A stretch of DNA of 64,000 bases. It comes from Bacteroidales bacterium UBA3709. Lineage in GTDB: Bacteria > Bacteroidota > Bacteroidia > Bacteroidales > UBA932. The translations under genes were made by a program, and so were the position numbers. The notes under the pieces were generated by a model. That model saw only the letters and a list, made by a program, of their open reading frames with translations, ran no database searches and was not told where the DNA came from. The stretch is taken from the NCBI GenBank assembly GCA_002372015.1, contig DFIA01000092.1:47187-111186 (forward strand). The letters are read 5' to 3'. This document shows positions 56,252 to 63,788 of this stretch, piece after piece. Numbering within the stretch: the stretch's first letter is position 1; each line of letters begins with the position of its first letter.

Positions 56252-56369
56252 ATATTACATGTGTTTATAACATCAGTTTTACAAACGTGATAACGGTTAT
56301 CTTATTCGCCTTATTCATATAGTTGAATAAGATTTATTTTACTTGTTGTGTTAAGTTATTTTGTGCAGC
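56252..56369. promoter_or_regulatory. pgk-pyrH spacer with two inverted repeats
   Basis: The spacer has GATAAC-G-GTTATC at 56289-56301 and CTTATTCA / TGAATAAG (8-bp arms, 6-base loop) at 56310-56331. A second CTTATTC at 56301 could pair alternatively with TGAATAAG. On the minus strand neither hairpin is followed by a clear T-run, so leader or operator roles are as likely as a pgk terminator. Confidence 0.35.
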
Positions 56370-57626
56370 CTATTCAACAATAGCTTGGATTCCAGGGAGA
56401 ACCTTACCTTCGAGGCTTTCTAACATAGCACCTCCTCCGGTAGAAACATAGCTTACTTTATCTGCGTAACCCATCTGATTGACGGCGGCAACAGAATCTC
56501 CTCCTCCCACAAGAGTGAAAATTCCTTTTTCTTGTGTGGCTTTTGCCAGAGCTTTTGCTACATCGAGAGTGCCATGTGCAAAATTAGGCATTTCAAAGAC
56601 TCCCACAGGGCCGTTCCAAAGAACGGTTTTAGAGTTGAGAATAACATCTTCTATCTGAACAAGAAAATCTGTTCCGGCATCCATACCCATCCAGCCTTCG
56701 GGAATTTCGTTTGCAAGGCATATCATTTTTAACGCATCGTTGCTAAAGCTATTAGCTGCAACAACATACTTTGGCAGGAACAATTTTACGCCTTTTTCTT
56801 GTGCAGCTTTCATAATACTGAGTGCTACAGGAATCTGATCGTCTTCACAGATAGAAGCACCTATTTTACCACCTTGGGCCTTGGTAAAGGTAAAGGCCAT
56901 TCCGCCGCCAATAACCATGTTATCTACTTTATCTAAAAGATTTTGCAAGATACCAATCTTGGAAGAAACCTTGCTTCCTCCGATAATTGCGGTAACCGGA
57001 TGCTGTGGCTCTTTTACAACTTTATCTATGGCTTTAATTTCGCCCTCCATAATAAAGCCGAACATTTTATCATTAGGGAAATAAGATGCTATTAGTGCCG
57101 TAGAAGCGTGGGCGCGGTGAGCCGTTCCAAAGGCATCGTTGATATAGCAGTCTGCATAAGAGGCAAGATGTTTTACAAATTCTTTCTGGCTTTCTTTTAC
57201 CTTGGCCTTTGCTGCCTTTTTCTCATCTTCGGAAGCATCTTCGGCCAAGCCTCTTGGTTTGCCCTCTTCCTCAGCATAGAAACGGAGATTTTCTAAAAGC
57301 AGAACCTCTCCCGGCTTTAGTTCCTTTGCCATTTTATCTGCTTTCATGCAGTCTGTGCAGAAGAGAACCTTTTTACCTAACAACTCTTCTATCTTATAGA
57401 TTATGTGTTCTAAAGAGTATTTTTTATCTACTCCTTTAGGTCTGCCAAGATGCGACATTAGGATAATAGAACCACCTCCGTCTAATACTTTTTTTATGGT
57501 AGGAATAGCGGCTCGGATTCTGGTGTCGTCTGTAACCTTAAAATTCTTGTCTAAAGGAACATTAAAATCTACTCTGGCAATAACTCTCTTGCCTTTAAAA
57601 TCGTATGTATCTATAAATTTCTGCAT
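56370..57626 (-). CDS. pgk: phosphoglycerate kinase
   Basis: Glycolytic ATP-forming enzyme, 418 residues. N-terminal [14 protein letters not shown] and SHLGRPKG, C-terminal [14 protein letters not shown] charged insertion around 125-145 ([20 protein letters not shown]) is seen in many Bacteroidota homologues. Two promoter-like elements lie in the upstream divergent spacer. Confidence 0.97.
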   Translation of the reverse strand: MQKFIDTYDFKGKRVIARVDFNVPLDKNFKVTDDTRIRAAIPTIKKVLDGGGSIILMSHLGRPKGVDKKYSLEHIIYKIEELLGKKVLFCTDCMKADKMAKELKPGEVLLLENLRFYAEEEGKPRGLAEDASEDEKKAAKAKVKESQKEFVKHLASYADCYINDAFGTAHRAHASTALIASYFPNDKMFGFIMEGEIKAIDKVVKEPQHPVTAIIGGSKVSSKIGILQNLLDKVDNMVIGGGMAFTFTKAQGGKIGASICEDDQIPVALSIMKAAQEKGVKLFLPKYVVAANSFSNDALKMICLANEIPEGWMGMDAGTDFLVQIEDVILNSKTVLWNGPVGVFEMPNFAHGTLDVAKALAKATQEKGIFTLVGGGDSVAAVNQMGYADKVSYVSTGGGAMLESLEGKVLPGIQAIVE

Positions 57627-57685
57627 GATACGGAATAGTTAAGTATTTGACATAAATTTTTGCAAGTAATGTTGCAGTAATATTG

Positions 57686-57693
57686 CAAAAATA
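57686..57693 (-). promoter_or_regulatory. predicted -7 promoter element of pgk
   Basis: The minus strand reads TATTTTTG, 60 bp upstream of the pgk ATG. Confidence 0.4.
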
Positions 57694-57713
57694 ACAATTA
57701 AGTTGAGAAACAT

Positions 57714-57721
57714 TATCTTTG
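57714..57721 (+). promoter_or_regulatory. predicted -7 promoter element of the methyltransferase-lgt pair
   Basis: TATCTTTG matches TAnnTTTG, 13 bp before the ATG at 57734. Confidence 0.45.
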
Positions 57722-57733
57722 TAGAACAAGATT

Positions 57734-58831
57734 ATGGCACAAACAGGTTACAGCATATCTATAGAGAGCCCCATCGGATGGAAAGACTATGAGATAATAG
57801 ACTCTGGAAACGGCTACAAATTAGAGCGGTTTGGAGAGTTCATAATGTCCAGGCCGGAGCCAAAGGCACTGTGGAACAAGAGCCTCAGCGATGCACAGTG
57901 GAGAAAGATGGCTCATACAGTTTTTCATCCCGGAGCAGGTTTTGGCAAGGCTGGAAAAGAAGATGTTGGAACTTGGGAGATGCTCAAGAAGATGCCAGAT
58001 AGTTGGTTCATAGAGTACAAGGGTAAAGACCGCATAGCTTCCGAGTGGAGCAGTCTCAGACACGGAACTCCAGCCCCTGAAGTTGCCGGCTCTTGTGAGG
58101 CGGGCGGGCTGTTTATGAAGATGCGCCTTGGTCTTACATCTTTCAAGCATGTTGGTGTATTTCCGGAGCAGGCCTCAAACTGGGAGTGGATTTACAACCG
58201 TACCCAAATGCTGTGCAACGCTCTTCAAATCAGCCAACAGAAGCAACAAAATACGGAGAAAGAACATAATCGTGATAAAAACAACACTTCAGAGAAGAAG
58301 ATAAGAGTTCTTAACCTTTTTGCCTACACCGGAGGGGCGTCTCTTGCTGCAAGATGTGCAGGCGCTGAGGTTACTCATGTAGATTCCGTAAAGCAGGTTG
58401 TTAACTGGGCAAAGGAGAATATGGCACTTTCTTCTTTGGACAACATACGCTGGATAGTAGATGATGCCCTAAAGTTTGTAAAGAGAGAAATCCGCCGTGG
58501 CAACATATACAATGGGCTCATTCTTGATCCTCCTGCATACGGCCATGGTCCTAACGGAGAAAAATGGAAGTTAGACGAGCTTCTGTTTGAGATGCTTACA
58601 GAGTGTTCAAAGATTATTGCAAAGGAACATTCTTTTGTAGTGCTGAACCTTTACTCCAACGGCTATTCAGCCCTTTTGGCGCACACCTTGCTCAAGAAGG
58701 CTTTTGGAGATTTTGGAAAAAACAGCCGCTCGGAAAGTGCAACAAGATACGAGTGTGGAGAACTGGTACTGGAAGACAGTTTTAGAAAGGTGATTCCTTT
58801 AAGTGTGTTTGCCAGAATGTTTAATCCGTAA
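57734..58831 (+). CDS. RlmI/RlmK-like class I SAM methyltransferase
   Basis: 365 residues. N-terminal DYEIIDSGNGYKLERFGEFI is typical of a Bacteroidota branch of these rRNA cytosine methyltransferase-like proteins. SAM motif I is VLNLFAYTGGASLAA and motif IV is LILDPPAYGHGPNG. A Gln/Asn/Lys/Glu-rich insertion (about 172-192, QQKQQNTEKEHNRDKNNTSE) interrupts the usual linker before the Rossmann fold. 23S rRNA is the likely target, not proven. lgt follows. Confidence 0.85.
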   Translation: MAQTGYSISIESPIGWKDYEIIDSGNGYKLERFGEFIMSRPEPKALWNKSLSDAQWRKMAHTVFHPGAGFGKAGKEDVGTWEMLKKMPDSWFIEYKGKDRIASEWSSLRHGTPAPEVAGSCEAGGLFMKMRLGLTSFKHVGVFPEQASNWEWIYNRTQMLCNALQISQQKQQNTEKEHNRDKNNTSEKKIRVLNLFAYTGGASLAARCAGAEVTHVDSVKQVVNWAKENMALSSLDNIRWIVDDALKFVKREIRRGNIYNGLILDPPAYGHGPNGEKWKLDELLFEMLTECSKIIAKEHSFVVLNLYSNGYSALLAHTLLKKAFGDFGKNSRSESATRYECGELVLEDSFRKVIPLSVFARMFNP

Positions 58832-58895
58832 AGTAAGGAACAGGTAAAGTTTGCAGATAGAATTTTTATATACAACAAGTCAAATAAAGGCAGAT

Positions 58896-59786
58896 ATGAC
58901 ATTGGCGAATGTTTTTAGCTTATTAGCTGTAAGATGGGATGTTAATCCGTATATTTTTTCTATTGGCGGATTTCAGTTAAGATGGTATGGTATTCTGTTT
59001 GTGAGCGGTTTTGTTTTTGGATATTGGCTGTTTGCAAAGTTCTATAAAAGAGAGGGATTGCCGTCTAAACTTTTAGACCCCATGCTGTATATGCTTTTTA
59101 TATGTGCTCTTGTTGGAGCGAGGTTGGGGCATGTATTTTTCTATGAGCCAGAATTTTATCTTGCCAATCCTGGAGAAATTCTGAAGGTTTGGCACGGGGG
59201 GCTTGCCAGTCACGGAGGGGCTATTGCCATTCTTTTTGGAGTATGGTGGTATGCTCGCCGATACGGGAAAAAGTACAACATAGACTATGTGTGGACGGTG
59301 GATAGGCTTGCCATTGCTATACCTTTTGCCGGCATGGCGATAAGGCTTGGAAATCTCATGAATTCAGAGATATATGGCTATCAGACAAGTGTGCCGTGGG
59401 GTTTTATTTTTGTTCGCGATGGGCAAACCTTGCCACATCATCCTACTCAGCTATATGAGGCTCTGGCTTATCTGATGATAGGGCTTATACTGCTTTATTT
59501 ATATGGCAGAGAGGCTAACAAAAGCGAAAATCGCAAGACAACGGCAATATACAGGGGCTTTTTATTTGGACTTTTCTTGGTACTGCTGTTTGGAGCCAGG
59601 TTTGTGATAGAATTTTTTAAGCTTCCTCAAGAAGGAACCGATGCAGCGGCCTCGGCAGCTGCAGCTGCAGCAGGTGGAACAAGGCTTCTGAACAACGGGC
59701 AACTTTTAAGCATTCCGTTTATTATTGCCGGACTCATATTCATAATATGGAGTTACAAGGCAAAGAAGCCTGTGTTAAGGTCTTAA
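58896..59786 (+). CDS. lgt: prolipoprotein diacylglyceryl transferase
   Basis: Attaches diacylglycerol to the lipobox cysteine of prelipoproteins in the inner membrane. 296 residues from ATG 58896; a TTG at 58851 would add 15 unsupported residues. Seven helices; signature WHGGLASHGG at 99-108; AIRLGNLMNSEIYG at 148-161; HPTQLYEA at 182-189. The loop before the last helix contains an almost pure Ala run (about 250-259). That loop is normally short. Confidence 0.94.
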   Translation: MTLANVFSLLAVRWDVNPYIFSIGGFQLRWYGILFVSGFVFGYWLFAKFYKREGLPSKLLDPMLYMLFICALVGARLGHVFFYEPEFYLANPGEILKVWHGGLASHGGAIAILFGVWWYARRYGKKYNIDYVWTVDRLAIAIPFAGMAIRLGNLMNSEIYGYQTSVPWGFIFVRDGQTLPHHPTQLYEALAYLMIGLILLYLYGREANKSENRKTTAIYRGFLFGLFLVLLFGARFVIEFFKLPQEGTDAAASAAAAAAGGTRLLNNGQLLSIPFIIAGLIFIIWSYKAKKPVLRS

Positions 59787-59806
59787 CTCCACCACAAAAG
59801 CTGTTT

Positions 59807-61018
59807 CTACAGTTTTAAATGTTTTAACAGGCGGGTGGTAAAGTGCGAGGTTCCTAAGTCGGTCATGTGATCTCCATCTACGGTATCTTCGTTATCTATT
59901 CCTCTTTTCTTAGAAACATTGATAAAGCGCAGGTTTTTGAGTGGTCCGGTATGGAACTCTTTTCCGGTGGCGTGGTTTTTTATTGTTGTTCCGTGCCTTT
60001 TAAGTCGCTTGTAAATGTCTTTGATTAGGATATTCTCCTGCACCATATCGTTGTTGTTTTCCGGCAGTATAAATTGCTTAGGGTATTCAAAGTTGTTTAC
60101 GATATATACAGGCACATTTGGATTTGCATAGGCGATGCTTCCAATAAAATAATCAGAACTATCTCTTGTAGTAGCGTAGGTACAGTTTGGCAAACAATCT
60201 ATTACAATAGCGGCAATTGCAATGGTTTTAATCCAGTCTGCCATATTACGATCCATTCTTCCGTTGCCGGAGAAGCCCAGGTTGATAACCGGCCTGTGTA
60301 GTTTTCTGGATATGATGGAAGGGTATGCCATTCCTGGTCTTGAAACGCAGCCGCCCTGTGTAATGCTTGTTCCGTAAAAAAGGATAGGGAGTTTGTTTTC
60401 TACAAGACTACCGGCAGGCGCATAGATGGTTGCAGTAGAATCTATGCCTATTGCCATTTCTTCTATGCCATCGTACAGAGGGAGATATATCATATACTCC
60501 CTTTTTTCTCCATTCATTTTTCTTATAAACACGTTAGAAGATTCTTTGCCATTAGGAAAGGCGGTTCCGGCAAATTTCCACTCTTTGTTTTTGTGGCAGA
60601 CATACAGGTCCATTCCTTTAATTCCGGTGTGTGCCATGTGCGCCATGGCAAAATTGTAGGTTAGGGTCCATTTCGCACCAATGCACTGAGCATCAGTAGA
60701 GAAACGAATGGCAATGCCAGCGCCATCGCATCCGAGTTCCCAAAGCTCTTTCCTTACAACTCCCTTTAGTTTGTCTGGCAGGCGATAGTAGTAGCAGCTA
60801 TCGTTTTGAGGTTTTTCTGCTTGTCCAATCATAACCGCATGTCCCTCAGCAATAAGTTGTTTTACATCATAATACTTTAATTCCGAAGCCTTTTGAGCAT
60901 AGTTATTTTGCGCTACTGCAAGAACAGCAATCAGAAAAACTACTGAAAGGATTCTTTTCTTTTCAATCCCGATAAATCGCTTGATATTCATTACCTTCAA
61001 AAAATAGAATGACTTCAT
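59807..61018 (-). CDS. secreted SGNH-type hydrolase
   Basis: 403 residues (or 393 from ATG 60988, which places the signal helix ILSVVFLIAVLAVA nearer the N-terminus). An N-terminal beta-sandwich domain (about 60-205) precedes the SGNH fold, which has block I LPILFYGTSITQGGC, block III-like NLGFSGNGRM, and the terminal DGDHMTDLG with the catalytic Asp and His. Likely an esterase or sialate/acetyl-xylan-type carbohydrate esterase; the substrate is not evident. Follows miaA by 16 bp. Confidence 0.85.
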   Translation of the reverse strand: MKSFYFLKVMNIKRFIGIEKKRILSVVFLIAVLAVAQNNYAQKASELKYYDVKQLIAEGHAVMIGQAEKPQNDSCYYYRLPDKLKGVVRKELWELGCDGAGIAIRFSTDAQCIGAKWTLTYNFAMAHMAHTGIKGMDLYVCHKNKEWKFAGTAFPNGKESSNVFIRKMNGEKREYMIYLPLYDGIEEMAIGIDSTATIYAPAGSLVENKLPILFYGTSITQGGCVSRPGMAYPSIISRKLHRPVINLGFSGNGRMDRNMADWIKTIAIAAIVIDCLPNCTYATTRDSSDYFIGSIAYANPNVPVYIVNNFEYPKQFILPENNNDMVQENILIKDIYKRLKRHGTTIKNHATGKEFHTGPLKNLRFINVSKKRGIDNEDTVDGDHMTDLGTSHFTTRLLKHLKL

Positions 61019-61034
61019 AATTATATAGTGTAAT

Positions 61035-62129
61035 TCAAACTGTTATCCACTCAATCTTTATTCCCCTGCGCTCCATTCCGCGCAGCCAAGTCATCTGCCG
61101 CTTTGCAAACTGATGGATAGCAATGGCCAGATGCTCTTTCATGTAGTCATAGGAAATTTCGCCTGTAAGATATTGCGTGATAAACTTATACTCAAGGCCA
61201 TAGTAGATAAGATCTTCTGGCTTTATACCCTTGTCTAAAAGAGCCTGAACCTCTTCCACCATACCGCTTTGGAGTCTTTCTTCCAGCCGCCGGTCTATCC
61301 TTTGATTGCGAACGTCCCTGTCTGGATTAAGTGCCAGATAGATGATTCGCTGAGGAAGGGTATTAGGTTTGCTGTCAAAGAAGATAGCTGCTGGCTGTGT
61401 TAAGTCTGATATAACAGATTCTCGGTTTGTGTCTGCCAAAGCGTTTTTACCTGCGGCGTTGTCTCTGTAATGTTCTGTACTTGGGGTATAGGCTCCGGCA
61501 AGTCTCGCATTCTGATTTTCGTAAGCAAGCTCTATTTCAATGGCTCGTATTACGCGTTTCTTTGTATCAAAGTCTGTGTTGTTGTGAGGGGTTGTGCCGT
61601 GTTTGGTCTTCAGGTTGGTGAGCATGGAAACAAGTTCGTCCATATTCTTTATTTCCAGTTTTTTGCGCAGTTCTGGATTTGGAGCAACTTCTTTTAAATC
61701 GTAGTCTTTACATACGGCTTCTATATAGAGCCCGCTACCTCCACACAGAATGGGAAAGATGCTGTTTTGTTTGAGCTGTGAATAGACTTTCCGAAAATCT
61801 CTCTTGTAGTGGAATAGATCGTATTTTTCTCCTGCCTGTGCTATGTCTATGAGGTGGTACGGAATTTCTCCGTATTCGGCAATATCTTTACCTGTACCTA
61901 TATCCATTCCTCTGTAAACCTGTCTGGAATCTGCGCTGATTATATGGCACCCGTTATAAGGAAAACACTCTCTTTCATCGGCTATGATAGGTCCTTCGGT
62001 AAGACGGCAAAGCGAGTTTATCCATCGGGCAAGCCTTACCGCAAAAGCCGTTTTACCAGAAGCCGTTGGCCCCATAACTACAAGCATATCGCAGTCTAAC
62101 CATTCCCTTTTGAATCCATCTTCGGTCAT
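61035..62129 (-). CDS. miaA: tRNA dimethylallyltransferase
   Basis: Adds the isopentenyl group to A37 of tRNAs reading UNN codons. P-loop GPTASGKT at 20-27, ISADSRQVYRGMDIGTGK at 64-81, and LCGGSGLYIEAV near 128-139. At 364 residues it is about 50-60 longer than usual. One insertion lies between P-loop helix and HIISADS (about 38-61), another at about 203-255, with the catalytic core unchanged. Co-directional with the SGNH hydrolase gene. Confidence 0.94.
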   Translation of the reverse strand: MTEDGFKREWLDCDMLVVMGPTASGKTAFAVRLARWINSLCRLTEGPIIADERECFPYNGCHIISADSRQVYRGMDIGTGKDIAEYGEIPYHLIDIAQAGEKYDLFHYKRDFRKVYSQLKQNSIFPILCGGSGLYIEAVCKDYDLKEVAPNPELRKKLEIKNMDELVSMLTNLKTKHGTTPHNNTDFDTKKRVIRAIEIELAYENQNARLAGAYTPSTEHYRDNAAGKNALADTNRESVISDLTQPAAIFFDSKPNTLPQRIIYLALNPDRDVRNQRIDRRLEERLQSGMVEEVQALLDKGIKPEDLIYYGLEYKFITQYLTGEISYDYMKEHLAIAIHQFAKRQMTWLRGMERRGIKIEWITV

Positions 62130-62256
62130 ATTATCTGTTCTTATTTGGCGTCTGCTATACGGCTAAAATAAGTCATGAAAATTTGATGTTCTTTTACGAC
62201 ACAAGATAGAGATCTTTATTCTTATACAAAAATGGTTTATAAATTAATAAATATGC

Positions 62257-62264
62257 TACATTTG
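62257..62264 (+). promoter_or_regulatory. predicted -7 promoter element of smpB
   Basis: TACATTTG matches TAnnTTTG and ends 5 bp before the smpB ATG, so a leaderless or nearly leaderless transcript is likely. Confidence 0.45.
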
Positions 62265-62269
62265 CGCCA

Positions 62270-62728
62270 ATGAAAGAGAAGAGGGCCAAAATAAGCATTG
62301 CAAACCGCAGAGCCGGGTTTGATTACGAGTTTTTAGAGAACTACACTGCGGGAATTGTCCTATACGGAACGGAGATAAAGTCTATTCGTGCAGGAAAGGC
62401 TTCTTTAGTGGATACCTACTGCATTTTCATCAATGGAGAGCTGTATGTCAAGAATATGCACATTGCAGAGTATTTCTGGGCCAGCTATAACCGCAAAGAC
62501 CCTAAGCGCGATCGCAAACTTTTGCTTAACAGAAAAGAACTGAATAAGTTGCAAAGATCTATAAAAGAGAAGGGTCTGACAATCGTTCCCACAAGGCTTT
62601 TTATCAGCGACAATGGCTATGCTAAACTGAATATCGCCTTGGCAAAAGGAAAGAAAGAATACGATAAACGAGAATCTATCAAAGAAAAAGACCGCCGCAG
62701 AGCCGAGCAACGCGGAGACGACTATTAA
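62270..62728 (+). CDS. smpB: SsrA-binding protein SmpB
   Basis: Partner of tmRNA in ribosome rescue. 152 residues: [59 protein letters not shown], and the basic C-terminal tail [20 protein letters not shown]. No tmRNA gene is recognisable in the flanking sequence. Confidence 0.96.
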   Translation: MKEKRAKISIANRRAGFDYEFLENYTAGIVLYGTEIKSIRAGKASLVDTYCIFINGELYVKNMHIAEYFWASYNRKDPKRDRKLLLNRKELNKLQRSIKEKGLTIVPTRLFISDNGYAKLNIALAKGKKEYDKRESIKEKDRRRAEQRGDDY

Positions 62729-63070
62729 ACGACCCTTTTCGATAAGTCAACTGATTAAAGAGATGCTTGCATATCTTTGACATGAGGCGGTTGGCTTATG
62801 TGGATATATTTGGCTGTGAGCATTGCGCTTTTACTCTTGGCTCGCACCCTGAAATTGTGGTACAGGAAATAAGAACAGATTAGCCGGAGCGGTAGAGCGC
62901 AATAGTAACATACAATCTAAGAATTAGATGTTGCCGATGCATATATCGCATAAACGATGATAGGGGTATAGTACGGTAAGGGAAAGGTCCTTGCGCCAGT
63001 TCAACTATTTTTTAGAAAATTGACAGCATAGTTGCATTTTGAACTAGAATCTGCCCCTGACAAAGGTTAT
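62729..63070. other. unassigned stretch after smpB with several short inverted repeats
   Basis: No convincing ORF. Inverted repeats by eye are at 62757-62778 (AAAGAGATG / CATATCTTT, one mismatch, possible smpB terminator), about 62921-62935 (ATCTAA-GAA-TTAGAT), AAGG / CCTT near 62978-62992, and AGTTCAA / TTGAACT at 62998-63045. I looked for tRNA, tmRNA and 6S features and recognised none. It could be a structured RNA or decayed mobile DNA. Confidence 0.4.
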
Positions 63071-63074
63071 GGGC

Positions 63075-63103
63075 TTGTTTTTTGAAAATAATTTTTACCT
63101 TTG
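63075..63103 (+). promoter_or_regulatory. predicted promoter of the terminal leader/lipoprotein locus
   Basis: TTG at 63075-63077, an 18-bp spacer, and TACCTTTG at 63096-63103 make one of the best -33/-7 pairs in the window. It drives rightward into the leader containing the hairpin and G-tract. Confidence 0.5.
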
Positions 63104-63204
63104 CAGCGCGGAAATGTATCCCACAATAAAAGCGAGCTCCCTTTTTAAATAATTGAATCTGAATGATAAACCTTGAGAATATGTCTGTTGCTCGTTGCAA
63201 CTCT

Positions 63205-63224
63205 CTCAACACGTTGGTGTTGAG
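63205..63224. repeat. perfect hairpin in the leader
   Basis: CTCAACAC-GTTG-GTGTTGAG: 8-bp perfect arms with a 4-base loop, 12 bp before the G-tract. No T-run follows. Confidence 0.6.
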
Positions 63225-63236
63225 CAAATTCTCTAT

Positions 63237-63246
63237 GGGGGGGGGG
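63237..63246. repeat. homopolymeric G10 tract
   Basis: Ten consecutive G residues directly follow AT of an ATG codon (ATG at 63235). This is the longest mononucleotide G or C run I noticed in the window. Such tracts slip during replication and often underlie phase variation. Confidence 0.8.
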
Positions 63247-63569
63247 TGTAATTATTTAAAAACCAGCAATTTACAAAGCTATCTCCTTGCGTTTTCGGGT
63301 TTTCTTTGCAGAATTATATATTCTATTTCTGCTGATTTTATCAGGTTCATTTGTAGCTTTCCTGCTCTTGTTTTTGCTTTCTTTTGCAGCACATTCCTGA
63401 GTTTTTTCTCATCCGTCAGTCAAAATTTTATCAGTTATCTCTCCAAACTGTATTGCCGTTTTACGCCGCAGTGTTGGAGAGAATTACCATACTCTGGCCT
63501 TTTTATAGGCCGTGTGTTTCATGTTGTTTTTCAGAGGGCTTTTGCATTGGCCTTCTGGCGGTACGCTGT

Positions 63570-63588
63570 GCCCGGCCGTGGGCTTTTT
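63570..63588 (+). terminator. possible attenuator/terminator in the leader
   Basis: GCCC-GGCCGT-GGGC followed by TTTTT. The stem is only 4 bp but all G:C. It lies 200 bp before the lipoprotein ATG, so it could stop leader transcripts. Confidence 0.35.
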
Positions 63589-63674
63589 GCATCAAAGCAG
63601 TTATTGCGAAATGCAGAAAGCTTGCGGCTGTGCTGCGTGCTTGCAGCTATATACAAAGTAGTTAAAGATAACAG

Positions 63675-63744
63675 TTGTAAGATATGAGGTATAAGATATA
63701 AGGTGTAGGGTACAAGGTATAGGGTATAAAGTACAAGATATAAG
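63675..63744. repeat. degenerate 7-bp tandem repeat, ten units
   Basis: Ten consecutive heptamers of consensus RTATAAG (for example GTATAAG, ATATAAG, GTACAAG, GTATAGG) run without a break from 63675 to 63744. They end 44 bp before the lipoprotein ATG, so they fall in its promoter or 5' leader. Confidence 0.75.
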
Positions 63745-63788
63745 ATAGTTAAAAGCATAAATATTAACAAGTTAAAAATTAGTTTTAT

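Larger units (their letters stand above)
63104..63788 (+). other. long leader region upstream of the lipoprotein gene
   Basis: About 685 bp without an assured gene. A 174-codon open frame (63163-63687) crosses it. Its predicted product is Phe/Ser/Cys-rich after the G-tract and unlike the neighbouring proteins, so coding is doubtful. The first 30 codons (MINLENMSVARCNSLNTLVL) could be a leader peptide. Contained elements (hairpin, G10 tract, terminator-like hairpin, 7-bp repeats) are listed separately. Confidence 0.4.

Noticed and set aside
62782..62883. 33-codon frame after smpB (MRRLAYVDIFGCEHC start)
   Set aside because: Too short, with no promoter or conserved feature; the downstream frame is full of stops.
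62875..62960. tRNA-like GCGGTAGAGC stretch after smpB
   Set aside because: It resembles a D-arm but the D-stem does not pair, and no T-arm (GGTTCGA-like) or acceptor stem is present.
62998..63045. AGTTCAA/TTGAACT pair as ends of an invertible promoter
   Set aside because: Arms are only 7 bp and 34 bp apart, the predicted promoter lies outside them, and no recombinase gene is visible.
62729..63160. tmRNA gene next to smpB
   Set aside because: Neither the 5' GGGG..TTCGAC region nor a 3' tRNA-like end with TTCGA and CCA is visible.
63163..63687. 174-codon frame in the terminal leader as a protein gene
   Set aside because: Phe/Ser/Cys-rich, no recognisable domain, contains the G10 tract and a terminator-like hairpin. 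Kept only as an observation about the leader.
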